From an uncultured Clostridia bacterium (GTDB lineage: Bacteria > Bacillota_A > Clostridia > Oscillospirales > Oscillospiraceae): a stretch of DNA of 5,430 nt. Each line of letters starts with the position of its first letter. Position 1 is the stretch's first letter. The DNA is taken from positions 1 to 5,430 of the forward strand of contig CAMKAP010000143.1 in the NCBI GenBank assembly GCA_946410505.1, written 5' to 3'. The notes under the pieces are model-generated. The model was not told where the DNA came from, did no database searches, and saw only the letters and a list, made by a program, of their open reading frames with translations. Below, in pieces: positions 1 through 5,356 of this stretch. The position numbers were made by a program, and so were the translations under genes.

Positions 1-481
1 TGTGGAAGGCCATCTTGTCCATGTCGGGGCGGAAGCGGTTGAACACCACCAGCTCGCAGCTCTTGAGCTTGTCGTAGACCAGCTGGCGCATGTTGGCGTT
101 ATAGCTCAGGAAGGTCGTCGCGTCGGCGAACATAAACTCCTGATAGACCATCCAGTTTTCCGGCATGGCGCTGTAGAGCAGGTCCAGCAGCCACATGCCG
201 TTGTATTCGACCACGACGCGCTCGGCATTGGTCTGGATGAGCATGCGGGAGAGGTTTTCCACCGTCATCTCCTCGGGGCTCTCGATCGTGCGGATCATCA
301 CGCTCCTGTCGGCAAACTGGTCGGGGGCGTATTCCTCCTCGCCCTCCTCGCAGACGAGCAGCAGCGTGCGCTCGCCGTTGCAGAAGCGCTTGTCCTCCAG
401 CGTCTCCTGGATGAATTTCGTTTTGCCCGCTTCGAGAAAGCCGGTGAACAGATAGACGGGCAGATCCTGATTGTTAGCCAA
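1..481 (-). CDS. G3E/COG0523-family P-loop GTPase lacking the CxCC motif, partial (C-terminus off window)
   Basis: Seen: 160 codons are present, read leftward from a TTG start at 481-479; the frame is still open at the window edge. An AAGGAG site (497-492) sits 10 nt before TTG, and translation from TTG begins MANNQDLPVY. No ATG fits this frame near the P-loop, which is why TTG was chosen. The Walker A motif is GFLEAGKT (residues 14-21). A later EYNG (92-95) sits where relatives have EPSG, and VVFNRF (145-150) where they have the NKxD region. The Cys-x-Cys-Cys metal motif typical of COG0523 is absent. The TTG lies inside the last codons of the upstream GTPase gene (8-nt overlap with its TAA), so translation is probably coupled. 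Family knowledge: G3E GTPases act as cytoplasmic metallochaperones or cofactor-insertion factors. Inference: this is a partner or regulatory paralogue of the upstream GTPase; its substrate is unknown. Confidence 0.85.
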   Translation of the reverse strand, partial: MANNQDLPVYLFTGFLEAGKTKFIQETLEDKRFCNGERTLLLVCEEGEEEYAPDQFADRSVMIRTIESPEEMTVENLSRMLIQTNAERVVVEYNGMWLLDLLYSAMPENWMVYQEFMFADATTFLSYNANMRQLVYDKLKSCELVVFNRFRPDMDKMAFH

Positions 482-1688
482 TGTTGAACAGCTCCTTCAG
501 CGCGTCCTCGTGAATGTGAGAGCCGATGACGCAGAAGCGGCCGGTGACGCCGGCGCTGCCGCGGCGGATGTCGGTCTCCTCCGGGACATAGTCGAAATAG
601 AGCCAGTCGCCGTCACTGGCGTCCACGATACCCTTGGCGCGCAGGATGACGCCGTACTTTTCCTCGTCGCCCAGAGCGGCAAGGATCGTGCGCAGCTCGT
701 CCTCTGAGAACTTCTTCGGCGTCTCCATGCCCCAGCTGGTGAAAATCTCGTCGGCGTGGTGGTGATGATGGTGGCCGTCGTGGTGATGGTGGCACTCGCA
801 CTCGGGATCGTCGCACTCGTCCTCATCGTGGTCATGATGGTGGTGATGGTGATGCTCGTGCTCCTCATCCCCGTCATCATGGTCGTGGTGGTGATGGTGG
901 CACTCGCACTCGGGATCGTCGCACTCGTCCTCATCGTGGTCATGATGGTGGTGATGGTGATGCTCGTGCTCCTCATCCCCGTCATCATGGTCGTGGTGGT
1001 GATGGTGGCACTCGCACTCGGGATCGTCGCACTCGTCCTCATCATGATCGTGATGATGGTGATGATGCTCATGCTCCAGGGCTTCCTTTGCCGCACGCAG
1101 GCCGTTTTCGTCCATGACCTCGCGGATCTGTTCGCCGGAGAGCTTGTCCCAGGGGGTGGTGATGAGGCCGGCTTCGCTGTTCAGACTCTTGAGCAGCTCA
1201 ACCGCGGTGAGGGTCTTGGCGTCGTTCACACTGCCGGTGCGGCTGAGAACGATCAGGTCGGCGTTCTGCACCTGGTCGTTGAAGAACTCGCCGAAGTTGC
1301 GCATGTACATCTTGCACTTGCCGGCGTCAACGACGGTGACCTTCGCGCCGATCTGGGCGCCTTCCACGCGCTCCACGGCCTTGGCCACGTCGGAGAGCTT
1401 GCCCACGCCCGAGGGCTCGATGAGGATGCGGTCCGGGGCAAAGTCGGCCATGACCTTGGCCAGGGCCTTGGTAAAGTCGCCCACCAGGGTGCAGCAGATG
1501 CAGCCGGAGTTCATCTCCGTGATCTGAACGCCCGCGTCCTGCAGGAAGCCGCCGTCAATGGCGATCTCACCGAACTCGTTCTCGATCAGGACCAGCTTTT
1601 CGCCCTGATAGCCCTCGGCGATCAGCTTGCGGATCAGCGTGGTCTTGCCGGCACCGAGAAAACCGGAAAAAATATCTATTCTTGTCAT
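474..1688 (-). CDS. G3E/COG0523 (CobW-like) GTPase with His/Cys/Asp-rich repeat loop
   Basis: 404 aa. The start is ATG at 1688, because AAAGGAGG (1703-1696) lies 7 nt upstream and the GTPase fold begins at once (MTRIDIFSGF). Seen: Walker A GFLGAGKT (9-16); GCICC metal-binding motif (62-66, Cys63/65/66); EPSG (91-94); a degenerate guanine-specificity site SRTG (149-152) where NKxD is expected; a low-complexity insertion (206-311); then a CobW_C-like domain (about 343-404, containing YGVILRAKG and GRFCVIGSHI). The insertion holds 48 His and 9 Cys plus many Asp/Glu, with CDDPECEC repeated three times. Family knowledge: COG0523 proteins use GTP hydrolysis to deliver metals such as zinc or cobalt, and His-rich stretches bind Zn, Ni or Co. 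Inference: cytoplasmic metal chaperone and storage protein; the metal is not determinable from sequence. First gene of a two-gene or longer minus-strand operon, behind a promoter with a palindromic operator candidate. Confidence 0.92.
   Translation of the reverse strand: MTRIDIFSGFLGAGKTTLIRKLIAEGYQGEKLVLIENEFGEIAIDGGFLQDAGVQITEMNSGCICCTLVGDFTKALAKVMADFAPDRILIEPSGVGKLSDVAKAVERVEGAQIGAKVTVVDAGKCKMYMRNFGEFFNDQVQNADLIVLSRTGSVNDAKTLTAVELLKSLNSEAGLITTPWDKLSGEQIREVMDENGLRAAKEALEHEHHHHHHDHDEDECDDPECECHHHHHDHDDGDEEHEHHHHHHHDHDEDECDDPECECHHHHHDHDDGDEEHEHHHHHHHDHDEDECDDPECECHHHHDGHHHHHHADEIFTSWGMETPKKFSEDELRTILAALGDEEKYGVILRAKGIVDASDGDWLYFDYVPEETDIRRGSAGVTGRFCVIGSHIHEDALKELFNIG
780..1080. repeat. 108-bp in-frame tandem repeat coding for the His/Cys/Asp-rich loop
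   Basis: Two copies, 793-900 and 901-1008, are identical base for base. A third begins at 1009 and stays identical to 1043, after which it diverges at third-position-like sites and is 3 nt (one His) shorter. The exact self-match at offset 108 runs from 780-935 to 888-1043. On the minus strand each unit codes for 36 residues: a His run, DHDEDE, CDDPECEC, a second His run, then DHDDGDEE. Identity at silent sites implies recent duplication or ongoing repeat-length change. The right-hand copy (5' in the gene) is the most diverged. Confidence 0.97.
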
Positions 1689-1719
1689 GGTATTGCCTCC
1701 TTTTAATTTCCGAAAATTT

Positions 1720-1748
1720 AGTATAACACTTTTATTATAAAAGTACAA
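1720..1748 (-). promoter_or_regulatory. Sigma-A promoter for the GTPase operon
   Basis: On the minus strand, -35 TTGTAC (1748-1743) and -10 TATACT (1725-1720) are separated by exactly 17 nt. Transcription would start near 1713, giving a leader of about 25 nt with an AAAGGAGG site before ATG at 1688. Both boxes are one base from consensus. The AT-rich patch stands out from the GC-rich flanks. Confidence 0.8.
1728..1744. promoter_or_regulatory. Perfect 17-bp palindrome between -35 and -10 (operator candidate)
   Basis: ACTTTTATTATAAAAGT on the plus strand: two perfect 8-nt arms around one central base. It fills the promoter spacer from the last two bases of the -35 box to 2 nt before the -10, so a bound dimer would block RNA polymerase. 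The inner 15 bp have the 7-1-7 geometry of Fur-family (Fur/Zur/PerR) boxes, but the arm sequence does not match the Bacillus consensus sites I know. The regulator is therefore open; a metal-responsive repressor would suit the gene it controls (inference). Confidence 0.65.
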
Positions 1749-1807
1749 GCCCCCGGCGCGCCTTCCGGGCCCGTCCAAAACTCCGGGCGAAAACTGCCGC
1801 GCCGCGC

Positions 1808-1836
1808 TTGTCAAAAGGGCCGGGGTGTGGTAATAT
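1808..1836 (+). promoter_or_regulatory. Sigma-A promoter for the transporter-pyrH-frr-uppS operon
   Basis: -35 TTGTCA (1808-1813) and -10 TAATAT (1831-1836) with a 17-nt spacer. The predicted start near 1843 leaves a leader of about 65 nt before ATG at 1908. The spacer is GC-rich (contains GGGCCGGGG). The -10 is less perfect than that of the divergent promoter. No clear internal promoter was seen further down the operon, so this may drive all four genes. Confidence 0.6.
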
Positions 1837-1844
1837 AAACCGGT

Positions 1845-1892
1845 ATGGGAAAAACAATGAAAAAGAGTACGGAAATCTGCTCGGAAAAGTGA
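1845..1892 (+). CDS. Possible 15-codon leader ORF upstream of the transporter gene
   Basis: ATG at 1845 (alternative ATG at 1857) opens a short frame coding for MGKTMKKSTEICSEK, ending at TGA 1890-1892. It starts within a few bases of the predicted transcription start and has no clear Shine-Dalgarno site. Its stop codon overlaps the only purine-rich site before the transporter (GAGGA, 1891-1895), so it could couple or tune transporter translation. It could equally be chance. No similarity to a known leader peptide is recognised. Confidence 0.2.
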   Translation: MGKTMKKSTEICSEK

Positions 1893-1907
1893 GGACGTCA
1901 AGCTTCT

Positions 1908-2819
1908 ATGTGGTTTTGGTTTGCTGTCATTGCGCTGCTCTGCTGGAGCGGCTCGGACCTGTTTTCAAAGATCGGCTGTCAGGATGCTTCCGATCGGTAC
2001 AGCCACCTGAAAATGGTCATGGCCGTGGGTCTTGTGATGGGACTGCATGCAGCCTACGAAGTGTTCTTTAACGGTGTGGAGATCAGCTGGAGCATCATCC
2101 TGACCTATCTGCCCGTGTCCATGCTCTATATCCTGTCCATGGCCATCGGCTATCTGGGCCTGCGGTATATTGAGCTGTCGATCTCTTCCCCCATCTGCAA
2201 CTCCTCCGGCGCCATCGTGGCGGTGCTGACGCTGGCCACCGTGGGCATCGGGGAGGATCTGCCCCCTGTGGCGCTGGTCGCCGTGGCCCTGGTGTGCATC
2301 GGCGTCGTGGGTCTGGGCTTCGTGGAGGCCAATGAGGACGAAGAGCTGCGCCGCGCGAGGCAGGACGCCTCCAACCACCACTATGCCAAGAGCTGGATCG
2401 CCATTCTGATCCCGGTGATTTACTGCCTGCTTGATGCCCTGGGCACCTTTGCCGACAGCCGCGTGTTGGAGCTGCTGGATGAGGACTCCGCCAACGTCGC
2501 CTATGAGCTGACCTTCCTGATGATGGGCATTCTCTGCGCCATCTATGTCCTGGGCGTCAAAAAGCAGAAGCTCATCGCAAGGCAGGAGGCACCCAAGTAC
2601 ACCGGCGCCGTGTTCGAGACCATCGGCCAGTTCTTCTACATCTACGCCCTGGCGGATACGGAGCATGTGGCCTTTGCCGCACCCATCATCTCCTCCTACT
2701 GCGTGGCCTCCGTGCTCTGGAGCCGCATCTTTCTGAAGGAGAAGCTGAGCTGGAAGCACTACTGCGCCGTCATCACCGTGATCGCCGGCGTGATCATTCT
2801 GGGGATTCTGGATATTTAA
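1908..2819 (+). CDS. EamA/DMT-superfamily transporter
   Basis: 303 aa, the usual length for a two-EamA-domain protein. Seen: about ten hydrophobic segments, near residues 2-20, 34-52, 63-82, 96-113, 119-139, 161-180, 197-216, 233-250, 254-274 and 282-301. A charged loop at 140-160 separates the two five-helix halves. The C-terminal half ends in a typical EamA pattern, with FLKEKLSWKHY leading into the last helix. The start is fixed by an in-frame stop at 1890-1892 and by helix 1 beginning at once; the Shine-Dalgarno site is weak (GAGGA 1891-1895, 12 nt away). Family knowledge: DMT proteins are inner-membrane exporters or importers of metabolites; the substrate cannot be read from sequence. 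Its TAA overlaps the pyrH ribosome binding site, which places it at the head of the pyrH operon. Confidence 0.88.
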   Translation: MWFWFAVIALLCWSGSDLFSKIGCQDASDRYSHLKMVMAVGLVMGLHAAYEVFFNGVEISWSIILTYLPVSMLYILSMAIGYLGLRYIELSISSPICNSSGAIVAVLTLATVGIGEDLPPVALVAVALVCIGVVGLGFVEANEDEELRRARQDASNHHYAKSWIAILIPVIYCLLDALGTFADSRVLELLDEDSANVAYELTFLMMGILCAIYVLGVKKQKLIARQEAPKYTGAVFETIGQFFYIYALADTEHVAFAAPIISSYCVASVLWSRIFLKEKLSWKHYCAVITVIAGVIILGILDI

Positions 2820-2823
2820 GGAG
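2818..2823 (+). promoter_or_regulatory. pyrH ribosome binding site overlapping the transporter stop codon
   Basis: AAGGAG begins inside the transporter TAA (2817-2819) and lies 8 nt before the pyrH ATG at 2832. Ribosomes terminating on the transporter would clear or occupy this site, so the two genes are likely translationally linked and share one transcript. Confidence 0.85.
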
Positions 2824-2831
2824 ATTGTATC

Positions 2832-3542
2832 ATGAAAGCTGTTTACAAGCGCGTTCTCATCAAGATCAGCGGCGAGGCGCTTGCCGCGGAGAAGCATACC
2901 GGCTTTGACTTCGACTTTGTCTCCCGTGTCTGCGAGGCTGTGAAGGCCTGCACAGAGATGGGCACCCAGGTGGGCATCGTGATCGGCGGCGGCAACTTCT
3001 GGCGAGGCGTCAAGGACGGCGCAGGGAAGGTGGAGCGCGTCAGCGCCGACCGGATGGGCATGCTGGCCACGGCCATGAACTGCCTGGCTGTGGCGGACGT
3101 GTTCCGGCAGGCGGGCGGCGACGCCCGCGTGATGACCGCTGTGGACATCCAGGGCGTTGGCGAGCGCTACGATACCCGGAAGGCTGTGGAGTATCTGGAG
3201 GCGGGCAAGATCGTGCTCTTCGCCTGCGGCACCGGCTCTCCCTTCTTTTCCACCGACACTGCGGCGGTGCTGCGCGCGGCGGAGATCGGGGCGGACGCCA
3301 TTCTGCTTGCCAAGAACATTGACGGCGTGTATTCTGACGATCCGCGCAAAAACCCCGAGGCCTTCAAGTTCGATGAGATCTCCTACAACGAGGTGCTGGC
3401 CCGCCGCCTGGCTGTGATGGACACCACGGCCACCAGCCTTGCCATGGACAACGACATCCCCGTCATCGTCTTCGCGCTGGCACAGCCCGAGAACATCGGC
3501 CGCGTCCTCTGCGGCGAGAAGCTGGGCACGCTGGTGAAGTGA
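2832..3542 (+). CDS. pyrH: Uridylate (UMP) kinase
   Basis: 236 aa, normal for bacterial PyrH. It phosphorylates UMP to UDP with ATP in the cytoplasm, feeding UTP/CTP and UDP-sugar synthesis; the bacterial enzyme is a hexamer of the amino-acid kinase fold, unrelated to eukaryotic UMP/CMP kinase. Seen: KISGEAL (11-17, ATP-binding lysine region); GGGNFWRG (52-59); DRMGMLAT (73-80); the UMP-binding stretch GTGSPFFSTDTAA (133-145); NIDGVYSDDPRKNP (162-175); and MDTTA (196-200). All key motifs are intact. The start has a good AAGGAG site. Known bacterial enzymes are feedback-controlled by UTP, often with GTP activation; nothing here indicates otherwise. A gap of 64 nt separates it from frr. Confidence 0.98.
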   Translation: MKAVYKRVLIKISGEALAAEKHTGFDFDFVSRVCEAVKACTEMGTQVGIVIGGGNFWRGVKDGAGKVERVSADRMGMLATAMNCLAVADVFRQAGGDARVMTAVDIQGVGERYDTRKAVEYLEAGKIVLFACGTGSPFFSTDTAAVLRAAEIGADAILLAKNIDGVYSDDPRKNPEAFKFDEISYNEVLARRLAVMDTTATSLAMDNDIPVIVFALAQPENIGRVLCGEKLGTLVK

Positions 3543-3606
3543 CGCGAAGCATCCCTGAGAGAACAAATCATTTTACGATCAATCAATCTACACAGGAGGG
3601 AAGATC

Positions 3607-4158
3607 ATGTCTGACTACAAGCAGTTTGAAGACAAAATGAAGAAGACCTGCGAGGCGCTGAACGCCACGCTCGCCACCATTCGCGCCGGCCGCGCCAATG
3701 CCGCCGTGCTCGACCAGATCACCGTGGACTACTACGGCGTTCCCACCCCGATCCAGCAGGTGGCCTCCGTTTCCACGCCCGACCCCCGCTCCCTGTTCAT
3801 CCAGCCCTGGGACGGGTCCGTGCTTAAGGGCATCGAAAAGGCTATCCTCGCCTCCGATCTGGGCATCAATCCCCAGAACGACGGCAGAGGCATCCGCCTG
3901 GTGTTCCCGCCCCTGACCGAGGAGCGCCGCCGCGACCTGGTCAAGCAGACCAAGAAATACGGCGAGGAGAGTAAGGTCGCCATCCGCAACATCCGGCGCG
4001 ACGCCATTGAGAAGTTCAAAAAGCAGCAGAAGGCCTCCGAAATGACCGAGGACGATTACAAGATCGCCGAGAAGGACATCCAGAAGCTGACCGACGACTT
4101 CATCAAAGAGATCGACAAGATTACAGAGCGCAAGGAAAAAGAGCTGACGGAGATCTGA
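3607..4158 (+). CDS. frr: Ribosome recycling factor
   Basis: 183 aa, full length for RRF (about 185). With EF-G it splits post-termination ribosomes so that subunits can be reused; cytoplasmic and normally essential. Seen: the long-helix domain I with RAGRAN (26-31) followed by DQITVDYYGVPTPIQQ (36-51) and domain II; VEKAI-like and SDLGINPQNDG (83-93); the hallmark PPLTEERRRDLVK (101-113) and VAIRNIRRDA (124-133); and a C-terminal charged helix (about 145-183). AGGAGG (3594-3599) lies 7 nt before the ATG. The 64-nt gap after pyrH shows no hairpin or convincing promoter. The stop TGA overlaps the uppS ATG by one base (TGATG), so expression of the next gene is probably coupled. Confidence 0.98.
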   Translation: MSDYKQFEDKMKKTCEALNATLATIRAGRANAAVLDQITVDYYGVPTPIQQVASVSTPDPRSLFIQPWDGSVLKGIEKAILASDLGINPQNDGRGIRLVFPPLTEERRRDLVKQTKKYGEESKVAIRNIRRDAIEKFKKQQKASEMTEDDYKIAEKDIQKLTDDFIKEIDKITERKEKELTEI

Positions 4159-4892
4159 TGGATAAAATCACGAAAAAGGCGGGGGAGCGGGACGACCGCA
4201 TTCCCCGCCATATTGCCATCATCCTGGATGGCAACGGCCGCTGGGCAAAAAAGCGCGGTCTTCCCCGCACAGCGGGGCATGCCGCCGGGTCGGAGACCTT
4301 TCGGAAGATCGCCTATTACTGCCGGGACATCGGCGTGGAGTATCTGACGGTCTACGCCTTCTCCACCGAAAACTGGAAACGGCCGGAGGGCGAGGTCAAG
4401 ACCATCATGCGCCTTCTGGACAAATATCTGCGCGAGGCCATCGACACCATGGAGCGCGACGGGATGAAAATGCGCATTTTCGGCGACGTGTCCGGCCTCT
4501 CTCCGGAGCTGCAGGCGCTGGCCGCGAAGACCGATGAGATCGCCGACCGCATCGACGGTTTCCAGGTCAACGTCTGCCTCAACTACGGCGGCCGGGACGA
4601 GATCGTCCAGGCGGCCAGGCGTTACGCCGCCGACGTGGCGGCCGGCCGGGCGGACGGAGAACTGACGGAAGCGCAGTTTTCCCGCTACCTCTATTCGGCC
4701 AATGTGCCCGATCCGGATCTGCTGATCCGCCCGGGCGGAGAGCAGCGGCTCTCAAACTTCCTGCTCTGGCAGTGCGCCTATGCGGAGTTTTATTTCACTG
4801 ACGTGCTCTGGCCGGACTTTACGCCGGCGGAGCTGGACAAGGCCATCGCCGTTTTCCGCAGCCGCGACCGCCGCTACGGCGCGGTGAAGTAA
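4158..4892 (+). CDS. uppS: Undecaprenyl diphosphate synthase (cis-prenyltransferase)
   Basis: 244 aa, typical length. It condenses isopentenyl diphosphate onto farnesyl diphosphate to make C55 undecaprenyl diphosphate, the lipid carrier for peptidoglycan and other wall polymers, at the cytoplasmic face of the membrane. Seen: HIAIILDGNGRWAKKRG (18-34), with catalytic Asp24 and Asn27; RTAGHAAG (37-44); FSTENW (68-73); NVCLNYGGRDEI (138-149); and the C-terminal substrate motif DLLIRPGGEQRLSNF (187-201), followed by LLWQCAYAEFYF. RPGGE replaces the more common RTSGE but keeps Arg191, Glu195 and Arg197. GGAG inside the frr end (4149-4152) serves as ribosome binding site, 5 nt before ATG. The usual next gene, cdsA, does not follow within the window. 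Confidence 0.98.
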   Translation: MDKITKKAGERDDRIPRHIAIILDGNGRWAKKRGLPRTAGHAAGSETFRKIAYYCRDIGVEYLTVYAFSTENWKRPEGEVKTIMRLLDKYLREAIDTMERDGMKMRIFGDVSGLSPELQALAAKTDEIADRIDGFQVNVCLNYGGRDEIVQAARRYAADVAAGRADGELTEAQFSRYLYSANVPDPDLLIRPGGEQRLSNFLLWQCAYAEFYFTDVLWPDFTPAELDKAIAVFRSRDRRYGAVK

Positions 4893-4986
4893 GGGCGCGC
4901 ATTGCGCATCCGCATCCCGGAGCGCGCAGAGGAACGGAAAACGAAAAAGAAGATTCTCACCTGCTAGCAATGGAGGAGCTTGCATC

Positions 4987-5049
4987 ATGCGCCCCCCTGT
5001 CTTTCTTTTCGCTGCGCCGAAAAGAAAGACAGCGCCGCGCCCGGTGTAA
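4987..5049 (+). CDS. Small ORF (20 codons) behind a strong ribosome binding site; possibly an interrupted gene start
   Basis: GGAGGA (4972-4977) lies 9 nt before ATG 4987, as good a site as those of the real genes in this operon. The frame then reads MRPPVFLF, crosses a perfect hairpin (AAPKRKTA) and stops at TAA 5047-5049. The protein matches nothing I recognise. Two readings: a genuine small peptide, or the original start of the next operon gene, cut off by insertion of the repeat-rich sequence a few codons in. The second would explain a good start site with no gene behind it (inference). Confidence 0.3.
   Translation: MRPPVFLFAAPKRKTAPRPV
4997..5032. repeat. Perfect inverted repeat, 15-nt arms, 6-nt loop
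   Basis: The left arm is CTGTCTTTCTTTTCG (4997-5011), the loop is 5012-5017 and the right arm is CGAAAAGAAAGACAG (5018-5032), without mismatch. The stem is T/A-rich apart from its ends, and neither strand has a U tract after it, so it is not an ordinary terminator. GTCTTTCTTT recurs directly at 5379-5388, and a related hairpin lies at the window's right edge, suggesting the boundary of a repeat element. Confidence 0.85.
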
Positions 5050-5097
5050 GAAAGAAAAGGGCGCTTGTCAGAGTGGGCAGCACAAGGTCTGATCGTG

Positions 5098-5317
5098 GGT
5101 CGCCGCCATCCGAATGTTGGCATGCCGGGTACGCCTGGGTGTCCGCTGCCGCTATGCTGTGCAGGTCAGGGCGCTCAGAAGCACCAAACGGCGGCTCGGT
5201 CAAATCCGAAACCGGAGAGCCGCGGCTCGGAGCGTGAGGCACTCTGCGTCAGAAGTACCGGGGAGCGGCAGCGGTATGCGGGGTGAGCCTCCGCGCGTAT
5301 CTGCTTTAGCGGCGACC
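5098..5317 (+). other. Three nested complementary stems; candidate structured RNA or folded repeat element
   Basis: Seen: GGTCGCCGC (5098-5106) pairs with GCGGCGACC (5309-5317). Inside it CCGCTGCCGCT (5143-5153) pairs with AGCGGCAGCGG (5264-5274). Inside that GCGGCTC (5191-5197) pairs with GAGCCGC (5217-5223), extended by GGT/ACC (5198-5200 with 5211-5213). The stems are perfectly nested, which permits one elongated fold of about 220 nt. A competing 9-bp pairing exists (CAAATCCGA 5201-5209 with TCGGATTTG 5318-5326). I do not recognise a known riboswitch, tmRNA, RNase P, 6S or SRP RNA. The strand is undetermined, since the stems read equally in both; chance pairing in GC-rich DNA is possible. 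Confidence 0.35.
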
Positions 5318-5356
5318 TCGGATTTGCCCTTAGACTCCCCTTCTTTTTCGAGGGGT

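Noticed and set aside
780..1080. CRISPR-like array suggested by regular spacing of identical blocks
   Set aside because: The 108-bp units are contiguous, in frame inside a gene and without variable spacers; it is a coding tandem repeat.
497..1096. Minus-strand Thr/Ser/Ile repeat protein overlapping the GTPase loop
   Set aside because: Alternative frame of the same 108-bp repeat; no ribosome binding site and no domain.
756..1706. Plus-strand open frame of 316 codons beginning with a Val/Met-rich hydrophobic repeat
   Set aside because: It is the complement of the His-rich GTPase gene; GTG/ATG repeats are simply the antisense of His codons. The real gene on the other strand has intact GTPase motifs.
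1689..1901. Upstream extension of the GTPase by 71 residues to a start at 1901
   Set aside because: The extension crosses the promoter and palindrome and has no family similarity, while ATG 1688 has a strong ribosome binding site and puts the P-loop at the usual N-terminal position.
1965..3566. Long open frame of 533 codons on the minus strand across the transporter and pyrH genes
   Set aside because: It is antisense to two clear genes. The product is a His/Ala/Gly/Asp-rich mixture without domains, as expected from the complement of GC-rich codons.
3543..3606. Possible promoter or terminator in the pyrH-frr gap
   Set aside because: Only an AT-rich ATCAATCAATC stretch is present; no -35/-10 pair with proper spacing and no hairpin with a T tract.
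4997..5032. Perfect hairpin read as the uppS operon terminator
   Set aside because: No U tract follows on either strand and the stem is T/A-rich, so it does not fit an intrinsic terminator.
4752..5123. Minus-strand frame of 123 codons covering the uppS end and spacer
   Set aside because: Half of it is antisense to conserved uppS sequence; the rest lies in the repeat region; no supporting start site.
4980..5286. Open frames of 73-85 codons on both strands downstream of uppS
   Set aside because: They overlap each other on opposite strands, use TTG starts or lack spaced ribosome binding sites, and run through the inverted repeats. No recognisable domain.
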